Shown: positions 18,398-29,800, numbered from the stretch's first letter. The stretch is 64,000 nt of DNA from Mycolicibacter minnesotensis (GCF_010731755.1 NZ_AP022589.1:2976001-3040000), one strand, 5' to 3'. Program-made: numbers and translations. The notes: a model not told the origin generated them from the letters alone.

Positions 18398-18465
18398 ATC
18401 CACTAAAATGCACAACGGAATCGGGTCTTGTGCACGCGCCGTCGCCGATAGGGGAGAATGGCGGA

Positions 18466-18576
18466 GTGAATTTGCAGTTCAATGCCGGAAGCTGCGACTG
18501 CGGTGCACACCCGGCGCAGATCATGGGCACGGCCTGCGGGCTGGTACCTGGAGGGAGCACTCGATGGCGGCGATGA
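18466..18576 (+). CDS. Possible cysteine-containing leader ORF upstream of the DUF3117 gene
   Basis: A 36-codon frame opens at GTG 18466 (after GGCGGA) and ends at a TGA (18574-18576) that lies 13 nt inside the next gene. It encodes Cys at residues 10, 12 and 24 (AGSCDCGAHP and GTACG). Mycobacteria are known to use Cys-containing upstream ORFs that overlap the next start for cysteine-responsive translation-coupled attenuation. The geometry here is similar, but the Cys codons are not consecutive. It could equally be chance open frame. Confidence 0.35.
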   Translation: MNLQFNAGSCDCGAHPAQIMGTACGLVPGGSTRWRR

Positions 18577-18731
18577 AGCCCCGGACCGGCGACGGTCCAC
18601 TGGAAGCGACCAAAGAGGGGCGCGGCATCGTGATGCGTGTACCACTCGAGGGTGGCGGACGGCTGGTCGTCGAGTTGACCCCCGACGAGGCCGCTGCGCT
18701 CGGCGACGAGCTCAAAGCCGTCACCAGCTGA
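18564..18731 (+). CDS. DUF3117 protein (Rv1211-like)
   Basis: A 55-residue protein, MAAMKPRTGDGPLEATKEG at the N-terminus, then the GGGRLVVELTPDEAAALGDE core. It is the full length of the DUF3117 family, which is nearly invariant across mycobacteria and other Actinobacteria; no function is known to me. The ATG at 18564 is strongly supported by GGAGGGA (18550-18556) seven bases before it. It stands alone between tagA and the convergent glgM. A short Cys-containing ORF overlaps its start. Confidence 0.92.
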   Translation: MAAMKPRTGDGPLEATKEGRGIVMRVPLEGGGRLVVELTPDEAAALGDELKAVTS

Positions 18732-18759
18732 CCTCGTTCCGGCTCAGCTGCCGCCGAGA

Positions 18760-19920
18760 CTAGCGACTGGCCTGTCGGTAGACGGCCAGCGTCTGCTCGG
18801 CCACCCGAGCCCAAGAGAAGATCTCTTCGCAGCGACGCCGGCCGGCGTCGCCGTACTGCTGTGCGCGGTCCGGGTCGGCGATCAGCGCGTTGACCGCTTC
18901 GGCGAGGTCGGCGTGATACCCCTCCGGGTCGGAGGCGGCGTAGTGGACCAGGGTGCCGGTCGCGGCGTCGGTGACCACCTCCGGAATTCCGCCGACATCG
19001 GAGGCCACTACGGCGGTGCCGCAGGCCATCGCCTCCAGGTTGACGATGCCGAGCGGCTCATAGACCGACGGGCAGACAAAAACGGTTGCTGCAGAGAGTA
19101 ATTCGCGTATCTGCCGGGCCGGTAAGGTCTCCTGAATCCAGAACACCCCACTGCGTGTGGCGGCCAGGTCGGCGACAGCGGCACTGACCTCGGCAGCGAT
19201 CTCCGGGGTGTCCGGGGCCCCTGCGCACAACACCAACTGCGCCTCTGGATGGAACCGGTGGGCGGCGGCCACCAGATGGGCCACACCCTTCTGCCGGGTG
19301 ATCCGTCCCACGAACGCCACCATCGGACGGTCGGGGTCGACACCGAGTTCGGCGGGCATGGAATCCGGCCCGCCCGGCTGCGGACACCAGGCGTCGGTGT
19401 CGATGCCGCTGTAGATCACGTGCACGCGGTCGGGCCGCAGGTCCGGGTAGACCCGCAGCAGATCCTCACGCATGGCCGAGCTGACCGCGATCACCGCGTC
19501 AGCGGCCGTCGTCGCTTCCTTCTCCACCCAGGACGACACTCGGTAGCCGCCGCCCAGCTGTTCGGCCTTCCAGGGCCGCAGCGGCTCCAGCGAATGCGCG
19601 GTCAGCACATGGGGGATGTCGTGCAGCAGTGCCGCCAGCCGGCCGGCCAGGGCGGTGTACCAGGTGTGGGAATGCGCCACGTCGGCAGCGCTGATGGCAT
19701 CAACCATCGTCAGGTCGGCCGACAGCGTCCCCAGTGCCGGATTGGCGTCCCGCAGCGCCGGATCAGGCTGATGCGCCTGCGCTCCCGGCCGCAGGGCGCC
19801 CATGCAGTGCACGTCGACGTGGCACAACCGCCGCAGCGCTTCCACCAGGTTGGTGACGTGTACACCCGCACCGCCATAGATCTCCGGGGGGTATTCCCGA
19901 GTCAGCATCGCCACCCGCAT
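18760..19920 (-). CDS. glgM: Glycogen/maltose-1-phosphate synthase GlgM (annotated GlgA in older work)
   Basis: A 386-residue GT4 (GT-B fold) glycosyltransferase. The N-terminal half starts with MRVAMLTREYPPEIYGGAGV. The donor site has the VGRITRQKGVAHL segment and the C-terminal SVYEPLGIVNLEAMACGTAV motif, whose Glu pair contacts the sugar-nucleotide. In mycobacteria the Rv1212c counterpart uses ADP-glucose (from GlgC) and glucose 1-phosphate to make alpha-maltose 1-phosphate for the GlgE pathway to alpha-glucan. I use the ATG at 19920, matching the Rv1212c N-terminus; a GTG three codons upstream (19929) is also open. It is divergent from glgC, so both can share one control region. Confidence 0.93.
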   Translation of the reverse strand: MRVAMLTREYPPEIYGGAGVHVTNLVEALRRLCHVDVHCMGALRPGAQAHQPDPALRDANPALGTLSADLTMVDAISAADVAHSHTWYTALAGRLAALLHDIPHVLTAHSLEPLRPWKAEQLGGGYRVSSWVEKEATTAADAVIAVSSAMREDLLRVYPDLRPDRVHVIYSGIDTDAWCPQPGGPDSMPAELGVDPDRPMVAFVGRITRQKGVAHLVAAAHRFHPEAQLVLCAGAPDTPEIAAEVSAAVADLAATRSGVFWIQETLPARQIRELLSAATVFVCPSVYEPLGIVNLEAMACGTAVVASDVGGIPEVVTDAATGTLVHYAASDPEGYHADLAEAVNALIADPDRAQQYGDAGRRRCEEIFSWARVAEQTLAVYRQASR

Positions 19921-20059
19921 AACCGGCACGGTAGCGGGCGCCGATCATGGGCCGCGCAGCGGATCGGCCGACGAAGTGTGAGCAAGCTTTTGTAAAGAAC
20001 GGTCGCCAATCGCGCGGCTAGCCTGGCAGCGTCCCGGCGTGGCCGATAGGTTTGTGCCC

Positions 20060-21274
20060 ATGAGGGAAGTGCCGCACGTGCTGGGCATCGTCCTGGCCGG
20101 TGGTGAGGGTAAGCGGCTGCACCCCTTGACCGCTGACCGGGCGAAGCCGGCGGTCCCGTTCGGGGGCGCCTACCGATTGATCGACTTCGTGCTGTCGAAT
20201 CTGGTCAATGCGCGCTACCTGCGGGTCTGTGTGCTGACGCAGTACAAGTCGCATTCACTGGACCGTCACATCTCGCAGAACTGGCGGTTGAGCGGTCTGG
20301 CGGGCGAGTACATCACCCCGGTGCCGGCCCAACAGCGGCTCGGGCCGCGCTGGTACACGGGGTCCGCCGATGCCATCTACCAGTCGCTGAACCTGATCTT
20401 CGACGAAGACCCCGACTACATCGTGGTTTTCGGCGCCGACCACGTGTACCGGATGGATCCCGAGCAGATGGTCCAGTACCACATCGATAGCGGTGCGGGC
20501 GCGACGGTGGCCGGGGTCCGGGTGCCGCGCGCCGAGGCGTCATCGTTCGGCTGCATCGACGCCGATGAGTCCGGCCGGGTCCGCAGCTTCATGGAGAAGC
20601 CCGCTAACCCACCCGGAACGCCGGGCGATCCAGACAGCACGTATGTGTCGATGGGTAACTACGTTTTCACCACCAAGGTTCTTATTGACGCGATCCGCGC
20701 CGACGCCGACGACGACCACTCTGACCACGACATGGGCGGCGACATCATGCCGCGTCTGGTGGCCGACGGAATGGCCGCCGTCTACGACTTCTCCGACAAT
20801 GAAGTTCCCGGTGCCACCGAGCGTGACCGCGGTTACTGGCGCGATGTGGGAACCCTGGATGCGTTCTACGACGCGCACATGGACCTGGTCTCAGCCCACC
20901 CGATCTTCAACCTGTACAACAACCGCTGGCCGATTCACGGTGCGACCGAGAACCTGGCGCCGGCCAAGTTCGTCAACGGCGGCTCCGCGCAGGAGTCGGT
21001 GGTGGGCGCCGGCAGCGTCATCTCGGCGGGATCGGTGCGCAATTCGGTCTTGTCGTCGAACGTGGTGATCGACGATGGCGCGATCGTGGAGGACAGCGTG
21101 ATCATGCCCGGGGCCCGGGTGGGCCGCGGCGCCGTGGTGCGGCACGCGATCCTGGACAAGAACGTCGTGGTCGGCCCCGGGGAGATGATCGGCGTCGACC
21201 TGGCTAAGGACCGGGAAAGGTTCTCCATCAGCGCCGGCGGCGTGGTTGCCGTCGGCAAAGGAATGTGGATCTAG
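20060..21274 (+). CDS. glgC: Glucose-1-phosphate adenylyltransferase
   Basis: A 404-residue ADP-glucose pyrophosphorylase (glucose 1-phosphate + ATP to ADP-glucose + PPi). The N-terminal nucleotidyltransferase has [20 protein letters not shown] and [19 protein letters not shown] holds the catalytic Asp, and FMEKP binds glucose 1-phosphate. The C-terminal left-handed beta-helix has [16 protein letters not shown] repeats. Length equals Rv1213. The ATG at 20060 lies seven bases after TAGGTT (20047-20052), consistent with a leaderless mRNA. It supplies ADP-glucose to GlgM, encoded divergently. Confidence 0.95.
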   Translation: MREVPHVLGIVLAGGEGKRLHPLTADRAKPAVPFGGAYRLIDFVLSNLVNARYLRVCVLTQYKSHSLDRHISQNWRLSGLAGEYITPVPAQQRLGPRWYTGSADAIYQSLNLIFDEDPDYIVVFGADHVYRMDPEQMVQYHIDSGAGATVAGVRVPRAEASSFGCIDADESGRVRSFMEKPANPPGTPGDPDSTYVSMGNYVFTTKVLIDAIRADADDDHSDHDMGGDIMPRLVADGMAAVYDFSDNEVPGATERDRGYWRDVGTLDAFYDAHMDLVSAHPIFNLYNNRWPIHGATENLAPAKFVNGGSAQESVVGAGSVISAGSVRNSVLSSNVVIDDGAIVEDSVIMPGARVGRGAVVRHAILDKNVVVGPGEMIGVDLAKDRERFSISAGGVVAVGKGMWI

Positions 21275-21299
21275 CCGCCACCGAAATCCCGGGGGAGGG

Positions 21300-22673
21300 C
21301 TAGAACGGCTCTTCGGCGCCGCCGGGGTTGCAGCCGTTGGCCAACAGGTTCACGCTGCCCACGTCCGGACGCCACGGCTCCAGGTTCCAGCTGGTCTTGC
21401 CGGGCTGGATGAACTCGGCGAACTGCCAGTGGCACAGGAACTGCGCGCGCATCCCGGCAGTGTTCGCCTCGGGATTGCGCTTGACCACTTCCGCCCAGGC
21501 CTGCTCGCCCTGGCGCAGCGTGCCGGGCTCGCCTGCCTCGGTGCGGCCGGTCTCGGTCGGGTACACCCGCAAGCTGGTCCCACCGTCATAGGTCACCCAC
21601 TGGGTGTTCTGCACGTACGGCGCCGCACTGATACCCGCCGAGCCCAGGAAGCCACCGGCACCGCCAAAGCCGCCCGCGCCGCCTTCGCCGCCGAGTCCGC
21701 CGTCCCCGCCGCGGCCGAACACCAGCCCGCCTGCGCCGCCGTCGCCACCGGCCCCGCCGTTCTGGTCACCGTCACTGCCCTCGCCACCCACGCCGCCGTC
21801 GCCGCCGCGGCCCAGCCACCAGGCCCCCGCGCCGCCGATCCCGCCGTCGCCGCCGATATCGCCGTCGCCGCCTGAGCCACCGGTTCCTCCGGTGCCGAGC
21901 ATCATGCCGAGTCCCACGCCGCCGGTACCGCCGACAGCGCCGGCGCCGCCGGCACCGCCCTCGCCGCCCAGACCCATGAACCAGCCGCCGGCTCCGCCGT
22001 CGCCGCCGGCAGCACCCAAGCCGCCCAGCCCACCGGCTCCACCATTGCCGAAGAAGCCCGCGTCGCCGCCAACGCCGCCGGCTCCGTCGATACCCGCGAT
22101 GCCGACGCCGCCGTCGCCGAAGAGGAACCCGCCGTCCCCGGCATCGCCGAACCAGCCCAACTGGCCGAAGACGCTGGTGTTGACGCCGTCGAAGGCATCG
22201 ATGCCGTCACCGATCAGATCCCGGCCGAACAAGGTGGCGAACGGCGCGTTGATCAGGGCGAGGCTGTACTCGCCGAACGGGCTCGAGATCCATTGCTGCA
22301 GGCCCTCATGCAGCGGCGCGTAGATGTACTCATTCACCCACTCGGCGCTGTCGAAGGACTGGTTCGGTCCCGGCAGGGCCAGCACCGCGTCGATGGCGTC
22401 GGAGAACAGTTTGTTGGTCGCCGGATCGAGCTGGTCGGTGAAGGACTGCACCAAAGCCATCAGACTGCCCAGATCGAGCCCGCCCGCTGCGCTTCCGGCG
22501 ACGGCCGCCGGCTCCGCGGCGTCGAGCATCCAGGTCCAGTCCCAGTCGGCCTGCGCAGGCGCGCAGGCCAGCATTGGCGCGACTCCCACCACCACGGCGC
22601 CCGCCGTGCACGCGGCCAGCCGGGCGGGGGAGATGGTCCGGTCACGACCGCTGCCTCGTACGCGTGTGCGCAT
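21300..22673 (-). CDS. Secreted PGRS-repeat protein with DUF2599 C-terminal domain and no PE domain
   Basis: A 457-residue protein. ATG 22673 is chosen because GGGAGG lies nine bases upstream. Residues 1-42 form a signal peptide (basic start, hydrophobic [14 protein letters not shown], cleavage after AQA). Residues 43-150 are helical. GRDLIGDG at 150-157 resembles the GRPLI-type motif that in PE_PGRS proteins joins the PE module to the repeats. Residues 181-346 are Gly-Gly-Ala/Asp-Gly-rich PGRS repeats ([27 protein letters not shown]). Residues 353-457 match a DUF2599 domain ([20 protein letters not shown], then WRPDV and [10 protein letters not shown]). So PGRS is exported by a Sec-type signal, not by a PE/ESX-5 module. 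It sits where PE14 lies in M. tuberculosis. Confidence 0.85.
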   Translation of the reverse strand: MRTRVRGSGRDRTISPARLAACTAGAVVVGVAPMLACAPAQADWDWTWMLDAAEPAAVAGSAAGGLDLGSLMALVQSFTDQLDPATNKLFSDAIDAVLALPGPNQSFDSAEWVNEYIYAPLHEGLQQWISSPFGEYSLALINAPFATLFGRDLIGDGIDAFDGVNTSVFGQLGWFGDAGDGGFLFGDGGVGIAGIDGAGGVGGDAGFFGNGGAGGLGGLGAAGGDGGAGGWFMGLGGEGGAGGAGAVGGTGGVGLGMMLGTGGTGGSGGDGDIGGDGGIGGAGAWWLGRGGDGGVGGEGSDGDQNGGAGGDGGAGGLVFGRGGDGGLGGEGGAGGFGGAGGFLGSAGISAAPYVQNTQWVTYDGGTSLRVYPTETGRTEAGEPGTLRQGEQAWAEVVKRNPEANTAGMRAQFLCHWQFAEFIQPGKTSWNLEPWRPDVGSVNLLANGCNPGGAEEPF

Positions 22674-22712
22674 GGCCACCAACCTCCCTGAGTCCCAGCT
22701 AGAGCTCAGGGA

Positions 22713-22746
22713 ACTATAAGTCAAATACGGGGCCTGCGGTATTTGA
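22713..22746 (-). promoter_or_regulatory. Promoter-region palindrome upstream of the PGRS gene
   Basis: TCAAATAC-N10-GTATTTGA (22721-22746) is a perfect 8-bp inverted repeat. On the minus strand a TATAGT -10-like hexamer (22713-22718) follows directly. The palindrome covers the -35 to -10 interval, so it is a likely repressor or activator site. The regulator is not identified. Confidence 0.55.
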
Positions 22747-22782
22747 GCGAGGCCGCAGTCCCGAGTTATCCGATTCGGCCCC

Positions 22783-24426
22783 TCATGACGCCAGATCTCT
22801 GCGCCGCAGCGCCCCGAAGCCCACGGCGATCAGCCCGGCGTCGATTGCCAGCAGCACGATCAGGGGAACCGGGCTCACACCGCCGTCTGCGACCAGAGGC
22901 ACGTGGACGAACGGTTCGAAGTCGAGCACCCACTGGGGCAGACCGGACAGGGTGCCGAGCAGATACAGCGCGACGAAGCTGATCAGCACCGCCCATGCGG
23001 CGGGGGCGAATCGCGGGGCGAGCCCGAACAGCGCCACCGCCACCGCCGCGGGCAGCCAGACCGCCGGCAGCTGTACCGCGGCGCTGGCCAGCACCGCGGG
23101 CAGTTGCCCGCCGATGTCGCCGGCCGCTGTCCCGTAGACGATTCCGGCCGCCAGCCCGGCGGCCAGTATCGCCATTGCCGGACCTACCAAAGCGGCCGCT
23201 AGTTGGCTTGCCATCCAACGGTCTCGCGACAACGCGCCGGCGAGCAGGGTCTCGGCGCGGGCTGAAACTTCCTCCTGGTGGAGCCGCAGCACCAGGGACA
23301 CCGCGAATGCTCCGGCGACCATGCCCAACATGGTGAACGCGACCGCGAGGAACGCCTGCTCCAGCGCCGCAGTTCCGCCCAGCCGGACGACGATCTCGCG
23401 GGCGCTGTCGCTGCCCACCTCGTCGGCGATTCCGTGCACCACGCTGCCGATCAGCAGCCCGTAGAGCACCAGGGCCGTGGTCCACAGTGCCAGCGCCGCG
23501 CGGTCGAGTCGCCACGCCAGCCCGAACACGCCGCCCAGTGTCGGCGCCGCCCGACGTGGGCCCGGACGGTCGGGCAGCAGCCCGGCACCGACATCGCGAC
23601 GGGCGGCGAGGCGGTAGGCCAACCAGGTCAGTGCGGCCGTGGTCGCCAGCGGCAGCAGCAGCACCCACCACCGCTCGCCGGCGTAGGGGCGCACCAGCAG
23701 CGACCAACCCAGCGGCGACAGCCATGAGCAAGCGCCCGATCCCGCGTCGCCCACGGCGCGCAGCGTGAACGCAGCGGCCAGCACGCCGAACGCGGCGCCG
23801 CGGGCGAACCGCGCGCTGGGGGACAGCTGGGCGGTGACCGCGGCCACTGCGGTGAACACCAGCCCTGAGCAGGCCAGCGCCGCCCCGAAGGCCCACGATC
23901 CGGCGGCCGGGACGGCGGTGGTCAGCAGCCCGACCGCGCCGATCACCCCGGTGGCCACTGACGCGCCTGCGGCCAGCAGGAGTGCGCCGGTGAGCCCGGC
24001 ATAGCGGCCCACCGCGGTGGAATCGATCAGCTCGGTGCGGCCGTTCTCCTCGTCGCCGCGGGTGTGTCGGATGACGGTCAAGATCACCGCGACCGCGATC
24101 AGCAGGTGGTAGATCCCGGCCTTCCAGATACCCACCGCGCCGAGCGAGTCGTTGTAGACGGGTCCGTACATCGCGCGCTGAGCGGGACTGGCCATGATGG
24201 TGGCGGCCAGGCCGGCGCGGTCGGCCGCGGTGGGGTAGACCGCCTCGATGCTGGCGATGTAGACCGTGGCCAGCGGCACCGACAGCAACAGCACCCACAG
24301 TGGCGCCACGATGCGGTCGCGACGCAGGCACAACCGAAGCATCCCCAATGTGCCGGTGAAATTCGCCGCCGCCCGGTGGGGTCGGTGGCTGCGCGGTGAT
24401 ACCGGTTGCGCAGCAACGGTAGTCAT
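22783..24426 (-). CDS. ABC transporter permease (Rv1217c-like)
   Basis: A 547-residue integral membrane protein with about 12 hydrophobic segments in two halves, an ABC-2 / exporter-type permease. The N-terminus is [20 protein letters not shown], followed by the first helix around [20 protein letters not shown]. The ATG at 24426 overlaps the stop of the ATPase gene by 4 bp (ATGA). In M. tuberculosis the Rv1217c-Rv1218c exporter is linked to multidrug efflux and is repressed by Rv1219c. Here all three genes are retained in the order TetR, ATPase, permease. Confidence 0.9.
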   Translation of the reverse strand: MTTVAAQPVSPRSHRPHRAAANFTGTLGMLRLCLRRDRIVAPLWVLLLSVPLATVYIASIEAVYPTAADRAGLAATIMASPAQRAMYGPVYNDSLGAVGIWKAGIYHLLIAVAVILTVIRHTRGDEENGRTELIDSTAVGRYAGLTGALLLAAGASVATGVIGAVGLLTTAVPAAGSWAFGAALACSGLVFTAVAAVTAQLSPSARFARGAAFGVLAAAFTLRAVGDAGSGACSWLSPLGWSLLVRPYAGERWWVLLLPLATTAALTWLAYRLAARRDVGAGLLPDRPGPRRAAPTLGGVFGLAWRLDRAALALWTTALVLYGLLIGSVVHGIADEVGSDSAREIVVRLGGTAALEQAFLAVAFTMLGMVAGAFAVSLVLRLHQEEVSARAETLLAGALSRDRWMASQLAAALVGPAMAILAAGLAAGIVYGTAAGDIGGQLPAVLASAAVQLPAVWLPAAVAVALFGLAPRFAPAAWAVLISFVALYLLGTLSGLPQWVLDFEPFVHVPLVADGGVSPVPLIVLLAIDAGLIAVGFGALRRRDLAS

Positions 24427-25328
24427 GACTGTGCCGTGTCGTAGTGACGCAGGAAGAGCTCTTCCAGCGTCGGGGGCCGGCTGGTAAGGCTGCGTACGCC
24501 GGCTGCGCCCAGCACCGCGATGAGCTCGGCCAGGCCGGAGCTGTCGACCTGCGCCTGCAGCACGGTGCCGGTGTACCGCACATCCGCGACGCCGGGGATG
24601 CGGGTCAGATCGCCGGGGTCGCGCATCAGATCGGCCTGAATCGAGGTGCGGCGCAAATGCCGCAGCGAATCCAGCGAACCGCTCTCGACCACCCGCCCGG
24701 CGCGGATGATCGTCACCCGTTGGCACAGTGCCTCGGTCTCGGCCAGGATGTGGCTGGACAGGAGGACGGTGGCACCGCGTCGGCTTGACTCCGTGACGCA
24801 CTGCTGAAAGACGTTCTCCATGAGGGGATCCAGTCCGGTGCTCGGCTCGTCGAGCACGAGCAGCCGGGCACGGGAGGAGAAGGCGGAGATCAACGAGACC
24901 TTCTGTCGGTTGCCCTTGGAGTAGGTGCGCGCCTTCTTGCTCGGGTCCAGATCGAACCGCTCGATCAACTCGTCGCGGCGTTGCTCGTCGATGCCGCCGC
25001 GCATCCGCGCCAGCAGGTCGATGATCTCGCCGCCGGTCAACGAGGGCCACAACGTCACATCGCCTGGCACGTAGGCGATCTCGCGGTGCAGTTCGACAGC
25101 GTCTGTCCAGGGGTCGCCGCCGAGTAGCCGAACGGTTCCGCTGTCGGCCTTGACCAGGCCCAACAGGATGCGGAGGGTGGTGGACTTGCCGGCGCCGTTG
25201 GGGCCGAGGAAGCCATGGACCTCGCCGCCGTGCACTCGGAGGTCGAGCCCGTCGAGTGCTTTGACCTCGCCGAAGCTCTTCTCCAGGCCGTGGATTTCGA
25301 TTGCCGGCCAATGGTTGTCAGGTCGCAT
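24423..25328 (-). CDS. ABC transporter ATP-binding protein (Rv1218c-like)
   Basis: A 301-residue ATPase. Walker A is GPNGAGKST near residues 42-50, the signature-like [12 protein letters not shown], Walker [15 protein letters not shown] and the switch His in LLSSHILAE. The C-terminal extension is typical of drug/antibiotic exporters of the DrrA/CcmA type. ATG 25328 has AAGGGGGAAG just upstream. It lies 11 bp inside the end of the TetR gene, so translation is coupled to the regulator. It powers the permease encoded next. Confidence 0.92.
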   Translation of the reverse strand: MRPDNHWPAIEIHGLEKSFGEVKALDGLDLRVHGGEVHGFLGPNGAGKSTTLRILLGLVKADSGTVRLLGGDPWTDAVELHREIAYVPGDVTLWPSLTGGEIIDLLARMRGGIDEQRRDELIERFDLDPSKKARTYSKGNRQKVSLISAFSSRARLLVLDEPSTGLDPLMENVFQQCVTESSRRGATVLLSSHILAETEALCQRVTIIRAGRVVESGSLDSLRHLRRTSIQADLMRDPGDLTRIPGVADVRYTGTVLQAQVDSSGLAELIAVLGAAGVRSLTSRPPTLEELFLRHYDTAQS

Positions 25329-25953
25329 CGCTTCCCCCTTGTTCGGACTCCAGGAATGCGTCATACATGGTTCGGTCGGTCAACAGGCCGTCGGTGTAGA
25401 CCTCGAGCGCGGGAAGGACCATGTCCCGGGCGTAGTCACGCAATACGGTGCGCAGGTCGGTCGGATCGGCGTGCAGCTGCAGGTACAGCAGGAATGCGCC
25501 GCCGCCGGTGAGGGCCAGGTAGCGGGCGCGGGCCTTGGGGTCGCGGCTGGGTGTGATGGTGCCGGCGCGCACGCCCTCCTCCAGGTAGCTCTCGGTGTTG
25601 TCGATCATCCTGCGCCACAGGGTGTTCGCCAATTCGCCGCCGGACTGCATGCTGCGGACCAGGTAGGCCATCAAGGGCGCATAGGACTCGATCTCGGCCA
25701 TGGCCGCGAACCACGTTGCCGGGTCCGAGGACTGGATGGTCTCGGACTTGCTGCTGCGGATCTCCTCGGCGACGAACTCGTCGCAGGCCCTGCGCAGGCC
25801 CTCTTTGGAGCGGAAGTGGTGGATGACCAGCGCGGGGCTCACTCCGGCGGATTCGGCGATGGCCCGGATGCTCACCCCGAACCCGTGCCGTCCGAACTGG
25901 GCGATGGCCGCATCGCGGATCTTCGCGGTGGCCGTCAGATCGGCTGAACGCAT
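25318..25953 (-). CDS. TetR-family repressor of the ABC exporter (Rv1219c-like)
   Basis: A 211-residue TetR regulator whose HTH covers [20 protein letters not shown] to [19 protein letters not shown]. It is highly similar to Rv1219c across the ligand domain ([20 protein letters not shown]). It is the first gene of its own operon and overlaps the ATPase gene. Two palindromes sit on its promoter, one over the start codon, so autoregulation of the whole TetR-ATPase-permease unit is expected. The -10 ends seven bases before the ATG, implying a leaderless mRNA. Confidence 0.93.
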   Translation of the reverse strand: MRSADLTATAKIRDAAIAQFGRHGFGVSIRAIAESAGVSPALVIHHFRSKEGLRRACDEFVAEEIRSSKSETIQSSDPATWFAAMAEIESYAPLMAYLVRSMQSGGELANTLWRRMIDNTESYLEEGVRAGTITPSRDPKARARYLALTGGGAFLLYLQLHADPTDLRTVLRDYARDMVLPALEVYTDGLLTDRTMYDAFLESEQGGSDAT

Positions 25954-25990
25954 GTTCAGTAGGCTAAACGCGTGTTCAGTCAGGTGTCAA
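25944..25990 (-). promoter_or_regulatory. Autoregulated promoter with two operator palindromes
   Basis: On the minus strand TTGACA (25985-25990) and TAGCCT (25961-25966), 18 bp apart, form a promoter whose transcript would start at the ATG. Two related sites, CTGAAC-GCAT-GTTCAG (25944-25959, perfect arms) and CTAAAC-GCGT-GTTCAG (25964-25979, one mismatch), are spaced 20 bp centre to centre. One covers the start codon and +1, the other the -10/-35 spacer. Confidence 0.75.
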
Positions 25991-26024
25991 GCATGGGGCC
26001 GAGCGCAGGGAAGCGGAGCGGGAA

Positions 26025-26690
26025 CTAGTCGCGGACGGCGGCCAGCAGGCCATCGCCCAGCGGAATCAGCGCCGGGGTCAGGCGCTCATCGACGGCGATC
26101 AGCCGGGCAGCTTCGCGTACCGCGAGCACCTCGGCGTCATGGGCCGCCGGATCTCCGGCCCGGCCGCCCAAGGCGGCCCGGTGCACCACCACCACGCCGC
26201 CGGAGCGCAGCAGCCGCACCGTCTCCAGGACGTATTCGGGCTGGTCAATCGGGTCGGCGTCGACGAAGACCAGGTCATAGGAGTCGTCGGCAAGCCGGGT
26301 CAGCACCTCTTGGGCGCGACCGCTGATGAATCGGGTTCGGCCCGGCCCGATACCGGCGTCGCCGAAGGCTTGCTTGGCGGTGCGCTGGTGTTCGGGCTCG
26401 ATGTCGATCGTGGTCAGAACACCGTCCTCGCCCATTCCCGAGAGCAGCCAGAGTCCGCTCACGCCGGCCCCGGTGCCGACCTCGACCACCGCCTTGCCGC
26501 CGCTGAGCTTGGTCAACAGGCTCAACAGCGCACCCACCGCGGCACTGATCGAGCCGACACCGATCTCACCGGCCCGGTCGCGGGCGGCCGCCAACACCGC
26601 GTCCTCGGTCATCGAGTCCTCGGCGTGCGCCAGGAGAGCGTCGGCGCGACTGCGCGGCGGCTCGCCGGGAGTGTCGTCGGTGCTGGCCAT
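26025..26690 (-). CDS. SAM-dependent O-methyltransferase (Rv1220c-like)
   Basis: A 221-residue class I methyltransferase of the caffeoyl-CoA/catechol O-methyltransferase type. The SAM-binding motif [19 protein letters not shown] is followed by the acidic-loop DIEPEH, and the metal-binding FVDADP. The ATG at 26690 matches the family N-terminus; the longer open frame extends through the sigE promoter region. The methyl acceptor is unknown. Divergent from sigE across a 192-bp gap, as in M. tuberculosis. Confidence 0.9.
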   Translation of the reverse strand: MASTDDTPGEPPRSRADALLAHAEDSMTEDAVLAAARDRAGEIGVGSISAAVGALLSLLTKLSGGKAVVEVGTGAGVSGLWLLSGMGEDGVLTTIDIEPEHQRTAKQAFGDAGIGPGRTRFISGRAQEVLTRLADDSYDLVFVDADPIDQPEYVLETVRLLRSGGVVVVHRAALGGRAGDPAAHDAEVLAVREAARLIAVDERLTPALIPLGDGLLAAVRD

Positions 26691-26882
26691 GTCCGCAGCG
26701 TAGGACAAAGGCGTGACGGGGGGTGAACCGGCGCGCCCGCCCGACACGCCCGGGGTGAAGCCCGTGTCCGAACCGTTACCTGGGCTCATAACCGCAGTGC
26801 GCGGCATATTCGAACACAGGTTCACAGTCGGCATTCAGTGACAGCACAGAGCGGGCATACAGCGATACGCAACGGTATCGGC

Positions 26883-27674
26883 ATGGAACGAGGTAACAAC
26901 CGGCCTCGAGACGCTCGGAATACGAGGGGCCCGTCGCCTGTTGATCGCGATAGTGCGCCGCCGTCGCCTGACGGCGGCCCCGAGTTGGAGGACGCAGCCA
27001 TAACCGCTTTGTTGCCCCCGGTCACCATGTCGCACCCGACTACCCACTCGGACCGGTACACCGGCACCGAATGGGTGGACCCGTCGGAGGCGCCGCAGGG
27101 AACCGCGGTGTTCGACGCCACCGGAGACGTGGCGGCCATGCCGTCCTGGGATGAGCTGGTGCGCCAGCACGCCGACCGTGTCTACCGGCTGGCCTACCGA
27201 CTCTCGGGCAACCAGCACGACGCCGAGGATCTCACCCAGGAGACCTTCATTCGGGTGTTCCGGTCGGTGCACAACTACCAGCCCGGGACCTTCGAAGGCT
27301 GGCTGCACCGCATCACTACCAACCTCTTCCTGGACATGGTGCGCCGGCGCGGTCGCGTCCGCATGGAGGCGCTGCCGGAGGACTACGACCGGGTGCCGGC
27401 CGACGAGCCCGATCCCGAGCAGATCTACCACGATGCCCGGCTGGACCCTGACCTGCAGGCCGCATTGGATTCACTGGCGCCGGAGTTCCGGGCCGCGGTG
27501 GTCCTGTGCGACATCGAAGGTTTGTCCTACGAAGAGGTCGGGGCCACCCTCGGGGTGAAGCTGGGCACGGTGCGTAGTCGCATCCACCGCGGCCGTCAGG
27601 CGCTGCGGGAGTACCTCGCCGACCGGTCCGGTCAGCCTGACGGCTCGGCGTTTCGCGGCATCGCGGCCCGCTGA
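26883..27674 (+). CDS. sigE: ECF RNA polymerase sigma factor SigE
   Basis: A 263-residue (with this start) ECF sigma factor for envelope, detergent and heat stress. Region 2 is near residues 92-130 ([20 protein letters not shown]) and region 4 near 206-245 ([20 protein letters not shown]). Both are almost identical to M. tuberculosis SigE. The N-terminus is poorly conserved. ATG 26883 gives about the known length, a start at 26838 is open, and ATG 27027 (Met-Ser-His-Pro) matches an internal start also seen in M. tuberculosis, where several promoters and start sites produce isoforms. The 192-bp upstream gap holds no motif I can assign with confidence. Followed by its anti-sigma factor. Confidence 0.94.
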   Translation: MERGNNRPRDARNTRGPSPVDRDSAPPSPDGGPELEDAAITALLPPVTMSHPTTHSDRYTGTEWVDPSEAPQGTAVFDATGDVAAMPSWDELVRQHADRVYRLAYRLSGNQHDAEDLTQETFIRVFRSVHNYQPGTFEGWLHRITTNLFLDMVRRRGRVRMEALPEDYDRVPADEPDPEQIYHDARLDPDLQAALDSLAPEFRAAVVLCDIEGLSYEEVGATLGVKLGTVRSRIHRGRQALREYLADRSGQPDGSAFRGIAAR

Positions 27675-27792
27675 TCCTCGCGTCCACGTCGGGTTTCCGC
27701 GTTCGCGGGCGGTATCGCGCTACATTCTTAGTGGGTCTTTAATGAGCCCGACTGGGTGCCGATAGGGCTGTGGGAGCGGAGAGGAGTCCGGT

Positions 27793-28200
27793 GTGACGGA
27801 CCGCGGAGGTGTCTTCCGACGCGCGTTCTCCTGGCTGCCCGCCCAGTTTGCCTCGCAAAGCGACGCACCGGTCGGTGCCCCGCGGCAGTTCGGCTCCACC
27901 GAGCACCTCTGCAGCGAAGCGATCACCGCCTACGTCGACGGCGAGCTGAGGATGAACGCCCACCTGCGTGCGGCCCATCACCTGTCGCTGTGCCCCGACT
28001 GCGCGGCAGAGGTCGAGTACCAGGGCCGGGCACGCTCGGCCCTCCGTGATTCGCATCCCATCCGGATCCCCTCAGCGCTGCTGGGCCTGCTGGCCCAGAT
28101 TCCCGATTCCCCGGCCGATTGTGCGCCCGACGAGCCGACTAGGCCGATGCCCGCCAGGTTCGACGACGGCAAACCTCAAGATCGCCGTAAACGCCGGTAA
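27793..28200 (+). CDS. rseA: Anti-sigma-E factor RseA
   Basis: A 135-residue zinc-associated anti-sigma (ZAS) protein that binds and inactivates SigE. The ZAS motif is complete: His63, Cys67 and Cys70 in HHLSLCPDC. The N-terminal VFRRAFSWLPAQFASQSDAP is conserved with Rv1222, and there is no transmembrane segment, so it is cytoplasmic. In M. tuberculosis it is degraded after PknB phosphorylation. The GTG start at 27793 follows GGAGAGGAG. The C-terminal tail is shorter than in Rv1222 (154 aa). It lies between sigE and htrA. Confidence 0.92.
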   Translation: MTDRGGVFRRAFSWLPAQFASQSDAPVGAPRQFGSTEHLCSEAITAYVDGELRMNAHLRAAHHLSLCPDCAAEVEYQGRARSALRDSHPIRIPSALLGLLAQIPDSPADCAPDEPTRPMPARFDDGKPQDRRKRR

Positions 28201-28288
28201 GGTGGATCCGGAGCGGCGCCAGCGCCAGGGTGATGCTGTGCTCGCTGAGCCTGAATGCGACTCAGGGGTGGACCCGGAAGAGGAATAG

Positions 28289-29788
<1,500 letters not shown>

Positions 29789-29800
29789 ACGTATACCGCT

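Noticed and set aside
21604..22323. Pro-rich frame (PPSPPAPP repeats) antisense to the PGRS gene
   Set aside because: It is the complement of the Gly-rich repeat; the sense frame has a signal peptide, ribosome site and DUF2599.
26691..26882. Specific SigH, MprA or SigE boxes upstream of sigE
   Set aside because: Short matches such as GAACCGTT and TTCACAG exist but spacing to known consensus could not be made convincing.
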